64,000 bases of DNA from Haloparvum alkalitolerans (GTDB lineage: Archaea; Halobacteriota; Halobacteria; Halobacteriales; Haloferacaceae). Position 1 is the first letter of the stretch. Every line of letters begins with the position of its first letter. Below the pieces are notes generated by a model. That model had not been told where the DNA came from. It saw only the letters and a list, made by a program, of their open reading frames with translations, and did no database searches. Positions 35,535 through 43,896 of this stretch are shown here, one piece after another. Both the position numbers and the translations under genes were made by a program. The stretch is taken from the NCBI RefSeq assembly GCF_050122995.1, contig NZ_JBNLIA010000006.1, forward strand, positions 24,487 through 88,486, read 5' to 3'.

Positions 35535-35855
35535 ATGACCAACTTCAAACTCGGCCGGTGGCTGCTCGTGGCGCTCGCGATTGTCGGACTCGCGTTCGCC
35601 GCACCGGCAGTCAGCGCACACGACAACGCAACGACCGCTGACGACGCGCCTACGGACAATGCCACCGCAGATGAATGGGCCACTTGGATGGAGGCACAGA
35701 TGACCGAACACATGGGCCCGGGTAGCGTCGAGTGGATGGAGTCGCACATGGGTGTGACCGTCGACGAGATGGCCCAGGACATGGCTGACGGGGAATACCA
35801 CGACGGGGCTGACGACGGCTACAACGGCGGGATGTACGGGCAGGGCCACTGCTGA
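35535..35855 (+). CDS. Secreted Met/His-rich acidic protein
   Basis: A 106-residue protein with a Sec-type signal (basic start, hydrophobic LLVALAIVGLAFAA, cleavage near AVSA-HD) and an acidic mature part. Met and His cluster in the second half (WMEAQMTEHMGPGS, WMESHMGVTVDEM, GGMYGQGHC), with a C-terminal Cys. No family is recognised. The composition fits copper binding outside the cell, as in other Met/His-rich copper proteins (inference). SHOCT, DUF302 and plastocyanin genes follow. Confidence 0.75.
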   Translation: MTNFKLGRWLLVALAIVGLAFAAPAVSAHDNATTADDAPTDNATADEWATWMEAQMTEHMGPGSVEWMESHMGVTVDEMAQDMADGEYHDGADDGYNGGMYGQGHC

Positions 35856-35912
35856 CGGCTCTGGCCGTTTCGATCGCTCCAATCGAACACCACAACTCAC
35901 CAACGCAAGATA

Positions 35913-36266
35913 ATGACGCAACTCACCACTCACATCGGACGCACTGCTCGGCGACTCGCGATCCTCGCCGTCCCGCTGCTAGTTGCGGCGACTGGACCGG
36001 CTGTTGCCCACGGTAGTGGGAGCTACGGCGGCGGCATGATGGGGGGCGGCTGGGGCCTCTTCGGTGGAGCGATGGGGCTCTGGGGGTTCCTCTGGATGGG
36101 GCTCCTCATCGCCGTTCCGCTCTACATTGTCTATGCGCTCCTCAATCGAGGCTCCGGTGGGAACGAAGAGCAGTCGCTGTCGGTTCTCCGTGAGCGCTAC
36201 GCCCGCGGAGAGCTCTCGGATGACGAATTCGATCGGCGGCGAGAACAGCTCGAACGCACCGGATGA
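35913..36266 (+). CDS. SHOCT-domain membrane protein (Gly/Met-rich)
   Basis: A 117-residue protein. A signal-like N-terminus ends at GPAVAHG, then a Gly/Met stretch (YGGGMMGGGW), one strong membrane helix (about residues 48-75) and a C-terminal SHOCT motif (LRERYARGELSDDEFDRRRE). SHOCT is a short oligomerisation-type motif. Three other proteins here (36782, 37587, 55697) share this tail almost word for word. The role is unknown; the outer Met-rich patch suggests copper binding. Confidence 0.85.
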   Translation: MTQLTTHIGRTARRLAILAVPLLVAATGPAVAHGSGSYGGGMMGGGWGLFGGAMGLWGFLWMGLLIAVPLYIVYALLNRGSGGNEEQSLSVLRERYARGELSDDEFDRRREQLERTG

Positions 36267-36361
36267 CTGGAGCAGCTGCTGTTCCAGCCGATACATCATA
36301 TTCCCAACGGCCGCCGTTGCGGCACCCAACCGTTAACCCCGTAGACGGGGTATGATACTTC

Positions 36362-36778
36362 ATGGAATACACAATACAGACTTCAGTCACCGGTGAGTTC
36401 GACGACGTCGTCGACACGACGATTGCGGCGCTCAAAGACGAAGGATTCGGCGTCCTCTGTGACATCGACGTCCAAGCGACGCTCGAGGAGAAACTCGGCG
36501 AGGAGTTTCGACAGTACTGCATCCTCGGTGCGTGCAACCCGGGGCTGGCACACGAGGGCCTGAACGAAGAGATCGAACTCGGCGCACTCCTCCCGTGTAA
36601 CGTCATTGTCTACGAAACCGACGGCGGCGAGGTCATGGTGAGTGCCGTCGACCCACAACAGCTCGTCGGCATCGCCGACAACGAGGCACTCGACTCGATC
36701 GCGAACGAGGTCCACGACCGGTTCGAACGCGTTCTCGCCAGCGTCGCGGACGAACTCGAATCATCGACCGAGATCTGA
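36362..36778 (+). CDS. DUF302 family protein
   Basis: A 138-residue protein with the DUF302 core (DVVDTTIAALKDEGFGVL, CDIDVQATLEEKLG, and YCILGACNPGLAHEGL). DUF302 proteins are small alpha-beta proteins often linked to copper or zinc resistance; no enzymatic role is fixed. Conserved Cys in ILGACNP could bind metal. No signal peptide is seen, so it should be cytoplasmic. It overlaps nothing but is 3 nt from the next SHOCT gene, so they are co-transcribed. A small CCCCG/CGGGG hairpin sits just before its start. Confidence 0.88.
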   Translation: MEYTIQTSVTGEFDDVVDTTIAALKDEGFGVLCDIDVQATLEEKLGEEFRQYCILGACNPGLAHEGLNEEIELGALLPCNVIVYETDGGEVMVSAVDPQQLVGIADNEALDSIANEVHDRFERVLASVADELESSTEI

Positions 36779-36781
36779 ACC

Positions 36782-37135
36782 ATGACATCATCAAACCAAC
36801 TCGACACCACAACCATCGTCCTCCTCATCCTCGGGGCGATCATCGTCCTCCCCTTGCTCACGATGGGGATGGGATTCGGCGGGATGATGGGATACGGTGG
36901 AATGATGGGTGGATACGGGACGACCAGCGGCTGGTGGCCACTCGTCGGGATGCTCGTCCAGCTGGTCTTCCTCCTCCTCCTGCTCGGTGGCGGATATCTC
37001 GTCTTCCGTCGCGTGACGGCATCGCAGTCGTCGCGGAATCCCGCAATGGAGGAGCTGCGTATGGCATACGCCCGCGGAGATCTCACCGAGGAAGAGTTCG
37101 AGGCGCGTCGGAACAAGCTCGAACGCTCGGAGTGA
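36782..37135 (+). CDS. SHOCT-domain membrane protein (Met-rich loop)
   Basis: A 117-residue protein with two membrane helices (about residues 11-30 and 55-78). The loop between them is Gly/Met-rich (GMGFGGMMGYGGMMGGYG) and should face outside. The SHOCT tail is MAYARGDLTEEEFEARRNKLE. It is a relative of the proteins at 35913 and 55697. It is translated right after DUF302. It could anchor or gather partners at the membrane through SHOCT while binding copper outside (inference). Confidence 0.85.
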   Translation: MTSSNQLDTTTIVLLILGAIIVLPLLTMGMGFGGMMGYGGMMGGYGTTSGWWPLVGMLVQLVFLLLLLGGGYLVFRRVTASQSSRNPAMEELRMAYARGDLTEEEFEARRNKLERSE

Positions 37136-37258
37136 CGGTCCGACCACCAACCTCCGGCGTTACTCACGTCCGGCCCCTTGGAATCCGAAATCTGTGACCC
37201 TCACAGCTTTCGGATGTGAATAGAAGTGTGCTAAAAGCATAAGACCATACTAGCTACT

Positions 37259-37567
37259 ATGACGGAAGTTATCCTGTTCACACAGGAGACTTGTGGAGCG
37301 TGCGCAACGCAGCGAGAGAAAAACGAGGGTATCGAAGATGCGTATCCGGATGTCGAGTTCCGGGAGGTCGACATCCAGACCGATCTGGAGACGGCCGAGG
37401 AGTACGGTGTCCGAAAGACGCCAACGACGCTCGTGTATGCAAACGGGGAACAGACGGCCGAGTTCATCGGCATCGTCGACCGGGACGAATTGGAGGCTGC
37501 CATCGAGAGCGCCGGCCAGCAATCGCCCGGACTCACGAACCGGCTCGCCAGCATCATCCGTGGATAA
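37259..37567 (+). CDS. Thioredoxin-like protein (CGAC)
   Basis: A 102-residue thioredoxin-fold protein with active site TCGAC (residues 12-15: CGAC), the cis-proline segment KTPTT and the final helix. It lacks a signal sequence, so it should be a cytoplasmic thiol-disulfide exchanger or glutaredoxin-like protein. The position just before the plastocyanin-SHOCT gene (19 nt) suggests a redox role in metal handling. Confidence 0.87.
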   Translation: MTEVILFTQETCGACATQREKNEGIEDAYPDVEFREVDIQTDLETAEEYGVRKTPTTLVYANGEQTAEFIGIVDRDELEAAIESAGQQSPGLTNRLASIIRG

Positions 37568-37586
37568 CAGAAGCCAACCAGCTACA

Positions 37587-38333
37587 ATGACAGACTACAG
37601 TAGACGCCAGTTCCTGGGAGCGCTCGGTGCTGGCACAGTCGCGAGTGCGGGATTCACCCAACCAGTCGCCGCACAGGAGACGCCCGTCGTGAAGATGGGC
37701 AACAACTACTTCGACCCGATCGGGCTCCACGTCGAACCTGGCACGACCGTCCGCTTCGAGATAGCAGCCGGAGCTCACTCGGCGACGGCCTATCCGGACC
37801 GCGTTCCCGCCGACGCCACCGCCTTCGACAGCGGGACCATCTCGCAGGGGAGCTTCGAGCACACGTTCGAGGTGCCCGGAACGTACGACTACTACTGCAT
37901 CCCTCACAAGACGGTCGGCATGGTCGGTCGCATCGTCGTTGGTAGCCCTGGCGGTCCAGCTGAAGACAGCCCGATCCCGGACGGCGAGGTCCCAGACAGC
38001 GAAACGATCGTCCAGAACGGCGCCGTTGCCGTCGGCTCGGACGTCGACGGCAGTGGGAGTACCGATGGCGGAATGATGGGTCCAGGGATGATGCACGGCC
38101 GGAACGGTGGATGGTTCGGTGGGCTGCCGTTCGTCGGCGGGGCACTCGGGATGCTGGGGCTGGTCGGCGGCTTCCTCTACTGGGCAATGGGTCGAGGCGA
38201 TGCACCTCCAGAGAGTGACGATTCCGCTATGGAAACCCTCCAACGTCGTTACGCACGAGGCGAGATCGACGAAGAAGAGTTCCAGAAGCGTCGTGAACGG
38301 TTGGAGACTGGGAGTGAAGACCCATCTCGGTAA
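37587..38333 (+). CDS. Plastocyanin-SHOCT fusion protein
   Basis: A 248-residue protein from the ATG at 37587, the point where a twin-arginine signal begins (SRRQFLGALGAG). A cupredoxin domain follows, with copper ligands His (GAHSATAY), Cys and His (YYCIPHKT) and Met (VGM) at about residues 60-115. A Ser/Asp linker and a Gly/Met patch (GGMMGPGMMHGRNGG) lead to a membrane helix (about 178-197), and a SHOCT tail (LQRRYARGEIDEEEFQKRRE) ends the protein. This fusion links an outer blue-copper domain to a cytoplasmic oligomerisation motif and is uncommon. Confidence 0.88.
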   Translation: MTDYSRRQFLGALGAGTVASAGFTQPVAAQETPVVKMGNNYFDPIGLHVEPGTTVRFEIAAGAHSATAYPDRVPADATAFDSGTISQGSFEHTFEVPGTYDYYCIPHKTVGMVGRIVVGSPGGPAEDSPIPDGEVPDSETIVQNGAVAVGSDVDGSGSTDGGMMGPGMMHGRNGGWFGGLPFVGGALGMLGLVGGFLYWAMGRGDAPPESDDSAMETLQRRYARGEIDEEEFQKRRERLETGSEDPSR

Positions 38334-38617
38334 GGCGCGGTGTCGTCGCCATTTCTACACGCCTGAGGTCCCTCGCTCAGGAGTCCTTCGAAGACCTGTT
38401 CCTACGCCGCGGCACTTCTCCGCGGAACGTAAGCCGCACTCATCGGTGCCCAGAGAACGAGGGACACAGCAGCAACCAGAGTCCACCGAACCGTTTGCCC
38501 GATCAGACGGTCGTAGTGAAATCCGAGTCAAACTATCCAATTGAGCGAAGCTGGATATAGTGCTGTTTGGGTCTTCTCCCCTACAGTTACCGGAGTAAGT
38601 AGTCTACTGGCCTGATC

Positions 38618-39370
38618 TTACTTCTCCTGTGTAATTCGGTAGTAGACGCCGATTGTGAGGACAGCTACGAGGAGGAGGTATCCAGTAGCCCACACCAATG
38701 AGAGAGTCGTATCTACGTCCGTTGTGAGTCCGGTATCGACCATCACACGGACGGGCCAATAGCCGGGGAGTAGTTTCATCCACCATTCGGGCTCGGACTG
38801 GATGAACAGCGGATCCTGGAAGAGTCCGATATCGAGCATCGGGAGAATCAGCATTAGCCACATCCCGGCTAGGCGGTCGAAAACGGCCCCGACGAGCATC
38901 CCGATGAGACCATACGTGACCGAGACGACGAGCATCGCTGCGACGAACCACCAGAGATGCTCAGGCTGGAAATCGACGAGCATCACGCCGACTGAGACGC
39001 CGGTAACGATGAGAGTGATTGCTGCGAGGACCCCAAACCGGGCAGTGATTACCTGTCGTGCACGATAGCCGGCGACTGCCAGACGACCGTCTGTGTCTTT
39101 GGCTTCTCGCATCAGGAACAACCCGGCGAGTCCCGCGATGAGGGCGCTCGTAATCGGCGTCATAATCACGCCGTGGACCTCAGGCATCCCTCGCATGACC
39201 GTCACCGTCTCACCGTCGACGAGCGTCCGAACCGGCATCTCGACGTCCTGGGTGACTGCGAACGCCAACGTGATGAACGAGACCGGTAGGACGACCAGTA
39301 GAGCGACGAGGACGTAGTTTCGCGCCTGTTCTTTGATGCCGATTGTGGACGCCGTTGTCGTACGACTCAT
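38618..39370 (-). CDS. ABC transporter permease (NosY-like)
   Basis: A 250-residue ABC-2-type membrane protein with about six helices. I chose the ATG at 39370, whose ATGA overlaps the stop of the preceding permease; the longer frame starts with GTG. Periplasm-side loops carry no clear metal motif. It forms a transporter with the permease and ATPase genes upstream. The NosFY-like layout suggests copper or substrate export linked to a metal protein (inference). The 284 nt behind it, up to the fusion gene, show nothing. Confidence 0.8.
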   Translation of the reverse strand: MSRTTTASTIGIKEQARNYVLVALLVVLPVSFITLAFAVTQDVEMPVRTLVDGETVTVMRGMPEVHGVIMTPITSALIAGLAGLFLMREAKDTDGRLAVAGYRARQVITARFGVLAAITLIVTGVSVGVMLVDFQPEHLWWFVAAMLVVSVTYGLIGMLVGAVFDRLAGMWLMLILPMLDIGLFQDPLFIQSEPEWWMKLLPGYWPVRVMVDTGLTTDVDTTLSLVWATGYLLLVAVLTIGVYYRITQEK

Positions 39371-40104
39371 GCGGACCACCCACCACTGGTGCGCATCGTC
39401 ACTCCGAACACTGCGGTGACGAGTACAAGCAGGACTAGCAGGTATCCGGCGACGAAGCCGAGATCACCCGTCGTATATGTGCCTTGGAACATCGCCTCCT
39501 GAAGGAGTTCCTTTGGATGATAGAGCGGGAAGTATTCCACGAACTCGGGAACGTCGGCGGCCAGCGGACTGTCGCCACTGAGGAACGCATCCATCATTGC
39601 AAGGAACACCACGACGAGCGAGCCTTCGAACAGTCGTGGAAGGAGCGCCCCGACGAGTGCGCCAAGAAACGCATAGACGAGGCCGGCAAGTACGAGGAAT
39701 ACGAACGTCAGGACAGGGGCTCCCGGTGAAATCGTCAGCCAGAGAACGCCGTAGTTTACGGCAGCCACGACAACGGTCACTCCTCCGAGCGCCGCTAATC
39801 GAGTCGCAAGCAGTGTTCGGGGTGGATAGCCTGTCTGAACGAGTCGCCGATCGGCTGCACGCGCACTAATCATCTGCGCGAGTCCCATCAGGCCGGCAAT
39901 GATGGCGACCCCGAATATCGCTCCGAGAAGGCGACCTAGCTCGATCGGAATCGCCTCGACCGTCGGCATACTTGGTAACCCAGCCATTGCTTGTCCCCAG
40001 CCTTCGATAACGACAATCGGAAGGAGAAGTGCTAGGACAACATTCAGGGGGGTTCTGAGGAAGGTGGAGACGTTCGCCCGAATCCCCGTCCAAACCCTAT
40101 TCAT
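39367..40104 (-). CDS. ABC transporter permease (NosY-like)
   Basis: A 245-residue ABC-2-type membrane protein with about six helices, using the ATG at 40104 that overlaps the end of the ATPase gene by a few bases. Paralogous in layout to the next permease (38618-39370), so the two probably form a heterodimeric channel. The loop between helices 1 and 2 is longer and holds Met and Pro (QAMAGLPSMPTVEA). Translational coupling with both neighbours is strong. Confidence 0.82.
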   Translation of the reverse strand: MNRVWTGIRANVSTFLRTPLNVVLALLLPIVVIEGWGQAMAGLPSMPTVEAIPIELGRLLGAIFGVAIIAGLMGLAQMISARAADRRLVQTGYPPRTLLATRLAALGGVTVVVAAVNYGVLWLTISPGAPVLTFVFLVLAGLVYAFLGALVGALLPRLFEGSLVVVFLAMMDAFLSGDSPLAADVPEFVEYFPLYHPKELLQEAMFQGTYTTGDLGFVAGYLLVLLVLVTAVFGVTMRTSGGWSA

Positions 40105-40828
40105 CGGTCTCTTCCCCCCGTTCACTGGCCGTTGCATCAGTCTCGCCTTCCTGGTCAGTCACGTCGTAGACCTGTCCGTCACGAACCTCATAGATGCGGT
40201 CGAGACGACTTTGCTCTTCGATCAGGTGTGAAATCATCGTGACAGCTGTTCCGTCGGCAGCGAGTTCCTCGGCGAGATCCCAGAACGTGAGATACGTTTC
40301 CCAGTCGAATCCAGTGTAGGGCTCGTCCAGCATGAGGACGTCCGGATCGTGCATCAGGGCGATACTGAGATTGATTTTCTGCCGGTTTCCACCACTGAGT
40401 TGGTCGATTCGGTAGTCAAGGTACTGCTCGAAATCGAGTTTCGACGCCAAGCGGTGTTTGGCCTCGTCGATTTCTTCGGCGGTCATTCCGTATCCGGAAC
40501 CGAACAGTCGGAACGTCTCTCCGACCGTCAAGCGGTCGTAAAGCAGTGGTTCCTGTGGACACCAGCCAACGGTTCCCGTCCGTTCGACTGTTCCGGAATC
40601 CTGTTCGAGGACACCGACGAGGATGTTCATGAGCGTGGATTTGCCCGACCCGTTCGCGCCGACGATCCCGACGATTTCCCCCGTCCGAATTTCGAGATCG
40701 GCATCGGTGAGGACGGTCACTGACCGCGTAAATGGAAAACTCGATCCGTACGTTTTTTCAATCTCATTAGCACGGACGAGTACCTTGTTGCTTGTAGCTT
40801 CTCCTTTGGTGGTTGTGGACGCTTCCAT
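40097..40828 (-). CDS. ABC transporter ATP-binding protein (NosF-like)
   Basis: A 243-residue ATPase from the ATG at 40828 (a GTG four codons earlier is possible). Walker A is VGANGSGKST, the signature LSGGNRQK, Walker B VLMLDEPYTGFD, and the H-loop ISHLIEE. It is the first gene of a three-gene transporter. Upstream in the same direction are a TRASH-Lrp regulator and a YHS mini protein, both metal-binding, which ties this ABC unit to metal traffic. Confidence 0.9.
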   Translation of the reverse strand: MEASTTTKGEATSNKVLVRANEIEKTYGSSFPFTRSVTVLTDADLEIRTGEIVGIVGANGSGKSTLMNILVGVLEQDSGTVERTGTVGWCPQEPLLYDRLTVGETFRLFGSGYGMTAEEIDEAKHRLASKLDFEQYLDYRIDQLSGGNRQKINLSIALMHDPDVLMLDEPYTGFDWETYLTFWDLAEELAADGTAVTMISHLIEEQSRLDRIYEVRDGQVYDVTDQEGETDATASERGEETDE

Positions 40829-40936
40829 AGGTGTATACACACGCTTCTAATTCACTGCGATTACTGTTTCAAATCAAAACTATTTGCAGCAAACTCGTAA
40901 GCAATCAGGAATTGAGTATACAGCTAATGCTAGACT

Positions 40937-41539
40937 CTAAGCATCAGATTTCTCTTGACTTTCTGTATACTGTTCCCTATACGTTGTTTCACAGTTCTCA
41001 CTGCAAAACTGCTGGAGTGAACCACCGACACGGGTGGCTAGTCCGTCTTCACCGACAGTAGTTCCGCAATTTGCACATTTGAGTGCGGATTCAGTCCCCT
41101 CGGCATACGCTGATTGAGCAGCGTTCGACAGCAGTTGTACGTCGTATCGCCGCACGTCAGTCAGTGGTAGATATTGCTGCGCCCAGTTTCCGACTGTATT
41201 CCGCGGCGGCGTCGCAACAGCTACGATTTCGCCCTCCGCAGTTGTGAATACGTGTTCTACGGCTGGGGTCTCGAGGATCGATTCTCGAAGAGAATCCGTC
41301 TTTCCGAGCTCAGGCTGGAGGCGTACCATGACGTGTATCCGGTTTTCGTACTGTGTGAGGTCGAGATCAACGGTGAATCGACGAATGACATCTTCTTGCT
41401 CCAACTGACGGACGCGTGCTGAAACGGACGGGGGTGAAAGATTTACAGCCTCAGCAATAGTGCTGTAGGGTCGTCTCGCGTTCTCCGCTAAAAGACGGAG
41501 GATTTCGCGATCCGTGTCGTCAAGTTCTGGTTGGGTCAT
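40937..41539 (-). CDS. Lrp/AsnC-type regulator with TRASH domain
   Basis: A 200-residue regulator: an AsnC-like HTH (DDTDREILRLLAENARRP, SPPSVSARVRQLE) then a RAM/Lrp-like sensor and a C-terminal TRASH metal-binding domain (CANCG at about residue 154, then FCSENCETTY). The Lrp-TRASH architecture is the haloarchaeal and crenarchaeal copper-responsive kind. The likely target is the adjacent ABC/YHS operon (inference). It resembles the regulator at 51908-52498 beside copA. Confidence 0.9.
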   Translation of the reverse strand: MTQPELDDTDREILRLLAENARRPYSTIAEAVNLSPPSVSARVRQLEQEDVIRRFTVDLDLTQYENRIHVMVRLQPELGKTDSLRESILETPAVEHVFTTAEGEIVAVATPPRNTVGNWAQQYLPLTDVRRYDVQLLSNAAQSAYAEGTESALKCANCGTTVGEDGLATRVGGSLQQFCSENCETTYREQYTESQEKSDA

Positions 41540-41598
41540 CGAAAGGCGGAATGGGGGTGGGTGTGGGGGAGCTACGACGCAGGTGTGGGGTGTGACGG

Positions 41599-41739
41599 TT
41601 AGACGTACTCCTCCGGTGTCGAGGTGAACGTCTCCTTGCAGCCCTCGGCACAGAAGTAGTACGTCTGACCGTCGTACTCAGCTGTGGCCGCCGGATCACT
41701 TTCATCGACGTCCATTCCACAGACTGGATCAGTTGCCAT
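41599..41739 (-). CDS. Mini YHS domain protein
   Basis: A 46-residue ORF consisting of one YHS domain: DPVCGMDV at the start, TYYFCAEGCKETF and a short tail. It has three metal-binding cysteines. It is 59 nt upstream of the TRASH-Lrp gene in the same direction. YHS proteins act as soluble metal acceptors or sensors. It resembles the YHS domains inside the permease at 33247. Too short for many gene callers but clearly real by motif. Confidence 0.88.
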   Translation of the reverse strand: MATDPVCGMDVDESDPAATAEYDGQTYYFCAEGCKETFTSTPEEYV

Positions 41740-42088
41740 TCGGTTTCACCCCACATCAATGGTACGAGGGCCTGAATCAAGCAATTTGTTCTTAGCAATC
41801 CAAAGTCGGGATACATAGCGATTTGAGCCGTGCTGCACGGTTTGGCTTTTCTGACTCCACAATCAACGGTTAGTACCTCACAATCCCGAACTATCGTTCG
41901 AGTATACCAACGGATTCCTATCTGTGTCCTATATAAATACTGGAGTCTGAACCAATTCTAAACCTATGGGTCACGATCCACCACACGACAATCACGAGCA
42001 GTGAAGACCCCACAGGTCCATCCAAATTCGTGGATGCTCAAGCGTCGACGTGACGATCCGATTCTTTCTTGCGCCGTGCAAGTAGCAG
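41740..42088. other. Intergenic region with promoter and His-rich micro-ORF
   Basis: A TATATAAA at 41930-41937 lies about 32 nt before an ATG at 41966, which opens a 12-residue frame MGHDPPHDNHEQ ending at 42004. It may be the leftover start of a His-rich metal gene or a true micropeptide. The rest shows no gene. Downstream is the 3-prime end of the methyltransferase gene on the minus strand. Confidence 0.4.
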
Positions 42089-42970
42089 TCAAGTAGTCTC
42101 TAGTTCCGCAACGAAGATAACGTGTCGCAGGAACGGCAGCGCGTGGTGAGCCTTCCGTACCTGCTCAGTAATCGCTGGGGGATCGAGATCATACGCTCCT
42201 AACAGTCGTTCAATGAGAGCCCGGAGCGGGCTCGTGAGTAGCTGGAGGTACAGCGTCGTCCACTTTCGGAAGCGTCCGACGCTGTGTTTCGTGATATCTT
42301 CGACCGCTTTGAGCTCAAAGCTCGTCTCGTCGAGAGCAGCTTTGTATCCTTCAACAGTACCCAAGGACGGCATATCCCACGCATCCGCAAATGAATCGAC
42401 CAATCTCCGTTCCGTTTCAGTCACGTCTGACTGCATCACGAGATCGGAGACTACGAGAACCCCCTCGGGTTCGAGGGTATCTGCGACTGTAGCGAAAACG
42501 CGATTCCGCTCGGGGAGGTATACGAGTGCGTCGATGGCTGTACACGCGGTAAACGAGTCCCTGGTAAACGGGAGTTGTGTCGCGTCACCGATGATGAACT
42601 CGGAATCGAGGTGCTTACCCCGTGCGTTCTCGGTTGCCATCTGGATGTTGTACGGAACGAGGTCGACACCAGTGACGTTGAAGCCGAACTGATAGGCGAG
42701 GTGGAGGGCTGGACCCCCCCGACCGCAGCCGACATCGAGGAGGCGCACTCCGTCGGTTGTGGGTAGATGCGACGCGACCCTTGAGCCGACTTCCGTGACG
42801 AGGCGACGTTGACTCGAACCGGCTATATGTGGCTGGTACCACTCCGAGTAGCCGAGATTGAGGAACTCGTCAGTATCGAACAGGAGGTCGAACGCCCGCC
42901 AGATATCGGCTCGCTCGCCGCGGTAAGAAAACTGGTCGGTGATTCGGTGGCGGAGAGTACTCTGATCCAT
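42089..42970 (-). CDS. Class I SAM-dependent methyltransferase
   Basis: About 293 residues from the ATG 8 nt after the previous stop; a longer frame is less likely. The Rossmann motif is VRLLDVGCGRGGPALHLA with VTGVDLVPYNI and the DALVYLPE region, as in small-molecule methyltransferases of the UbiE/rebeccamycin type. Substrate unknown. It is coupled to a Cys-rich protein of unknown function and lies next to DUF411, so it may modify a metal-binding small molecule or thiol (inference). Confidence 0.82.
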   Translation of the reverse strand: MDQSTLRHRITDQFSYRGERADIWRAFDLLFDTDEFLNLGYSEWYQPHIAGSSQRRLVTEVGSRVASHLPTTDGVRLLDVGCGRGGPALHLAYQFGFNVTGVDLVPYNIQMATENARGKHLDSEFIIGDATQLPFTRDSFTACTAIDALVYLPERNRVFATVADTLEPEGVLVVSDLVMQSDVTETERRLVDSFADAWDMPSLGTVEGYKAALDETSFELKAVEDITKHSVGRFRKWTTLYLQLLTSPLRALIERLLGAYDLDPPAITEQVRKAHHALPFLRHVIFVAELETT

Positions 42971-42977
42971 CGGCCAC

Positions 42978-43349
42978 CTACTCGAGTTCGGAAACCTCCG
43001 AATAGCAGTACTCGGATTCGTCGCAGTACGCGAGGTCGGCACACCCGCGAGGACGCTGGTAGTCGATTCCCTTGTGCCGTCGGAGATACGTCACGTATCC
43101 GTCGTCGACGCGGTCCAGGATGTCGTGACAGATCCACTTCTCCCTAACCCACGTAGTGCCCAGATTTCGGTACGGACACAGGAAGATCGTCCGTTCGACC
43201 GAATCAACCTGTGGCGTCTCGACGATCCGGACACCGACAAGGCGATAGGCGATGCGAAGACGGGTAACGACCGATTCTGGCGTATTCGCGCCGAGGAAAA
43301 GGACGTATGCAAGCACGTATCCGAGATCGTGGAGGAGTCGTCGAATCAT
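42978..43349 (-). CDS. Cys-rich hypothetical protein
   Basis: A 123-residue protein. A hydrophobic N-terminus (MIRRLLHDLGYVLAYVLF) is followed by a soluble part with five to six cysteines (FLCPYR, WICHDI, GCADLAYCDESEYC). I do not recognise the family. The Cys pattern could bind Fe-S or another metal. It is translated just before the methyltransferase, with 7 nt between them, so the two proteins probably work together. Confidence 0.6.
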   Translation of the reverse strand: MIRRLLHDLGYVLAYVLFLGANTPESVVTRLRIAYRLVGVRIVETPQVDSVERTIFLCPYRNLGTTWVREKWICHDILDRVDDGYVTYLRRHKGIDYQRPRGCADLAYCDESEYCYSEVSELE

Positions 43350-43401
43350 TGTTTAGGGTGTCGACTGCCGTCCCAAAGTATCTTGACCAGGTGTTTTCTG
43401 T

Positions 43402-43896
43402 TCAGATTTCGGTGTACACGTCACCTGTCTTTCCGCCGCCGAGTTTGTAGACGGTGAATGTGTCGGACTTCGTCCCGCCCATCCCCGGCGATCCAGCCGG
43501 CATCCCGGGCAACGCGATGCCGTCAATCGCCGGCTCTTCCTCGAGCATCGTCGCGATAACCTCGGCAGGAACATGTCCTTCGACGACGTACTCGTCGAGG
43601 ACGAGTGTGTGACAGCTCTGTAGATCCGATGGAATACCGTGTTGGCGCTTGAGATCCGTCACGTCCTCGGTTTCGGTTTCCCCGAGCGTCGTGTCGAGCT
43701 GTTCCCGCAGGTACGACGCATATTTTCCACAACAGCTACAGCCTGGTGAACTGTATTGTTGGGCGTTCGTCACCGCTAGCGTTCCCTCGATATCCCACTC
43801 ATCCCCACTCGATGACCCCAAACAACCGGCGGTTCCGAGTGCGACTGTCGTCGCACCGACCCGTAGTAGTTCGCGACGAGTTACGGCCCGTTCCAT
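43402..43896 (-). CDS. DUF411 lipoprotein
   Basis: About 164 residues from the ATG at 43896; a TTG ten codons upstream is possible. A twin-arginine-like N-terminus (RRELLRVGATT) leads to a lipobox (TAGC). The DUF411 core shows SPGCSCCGKYASYL (metal-binding CxCC), QSCHTLVLDEYVVEGHVPAE and PGMPAGSPGM. DUF411 proteins are exported metal-binding proteins common in copper operons. It would sit on the outer face of the membrane. Confidence 0.9.
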   Translation of the reverse strand: MERAVTRRELLRVGATTVALGTAGCLGSSSGDEWDIEGTLAVTNAQQYSSPGCSCCGKYASYLREQLDTTLGETETEDVTDLKRQHGIPSDLQSCHTLVLDEYVVEGHVPAEVIATMLEEEPAIDGIALPGMPAGSPGMGGTKSDTFTVYKLGGGKTGDVYTEI

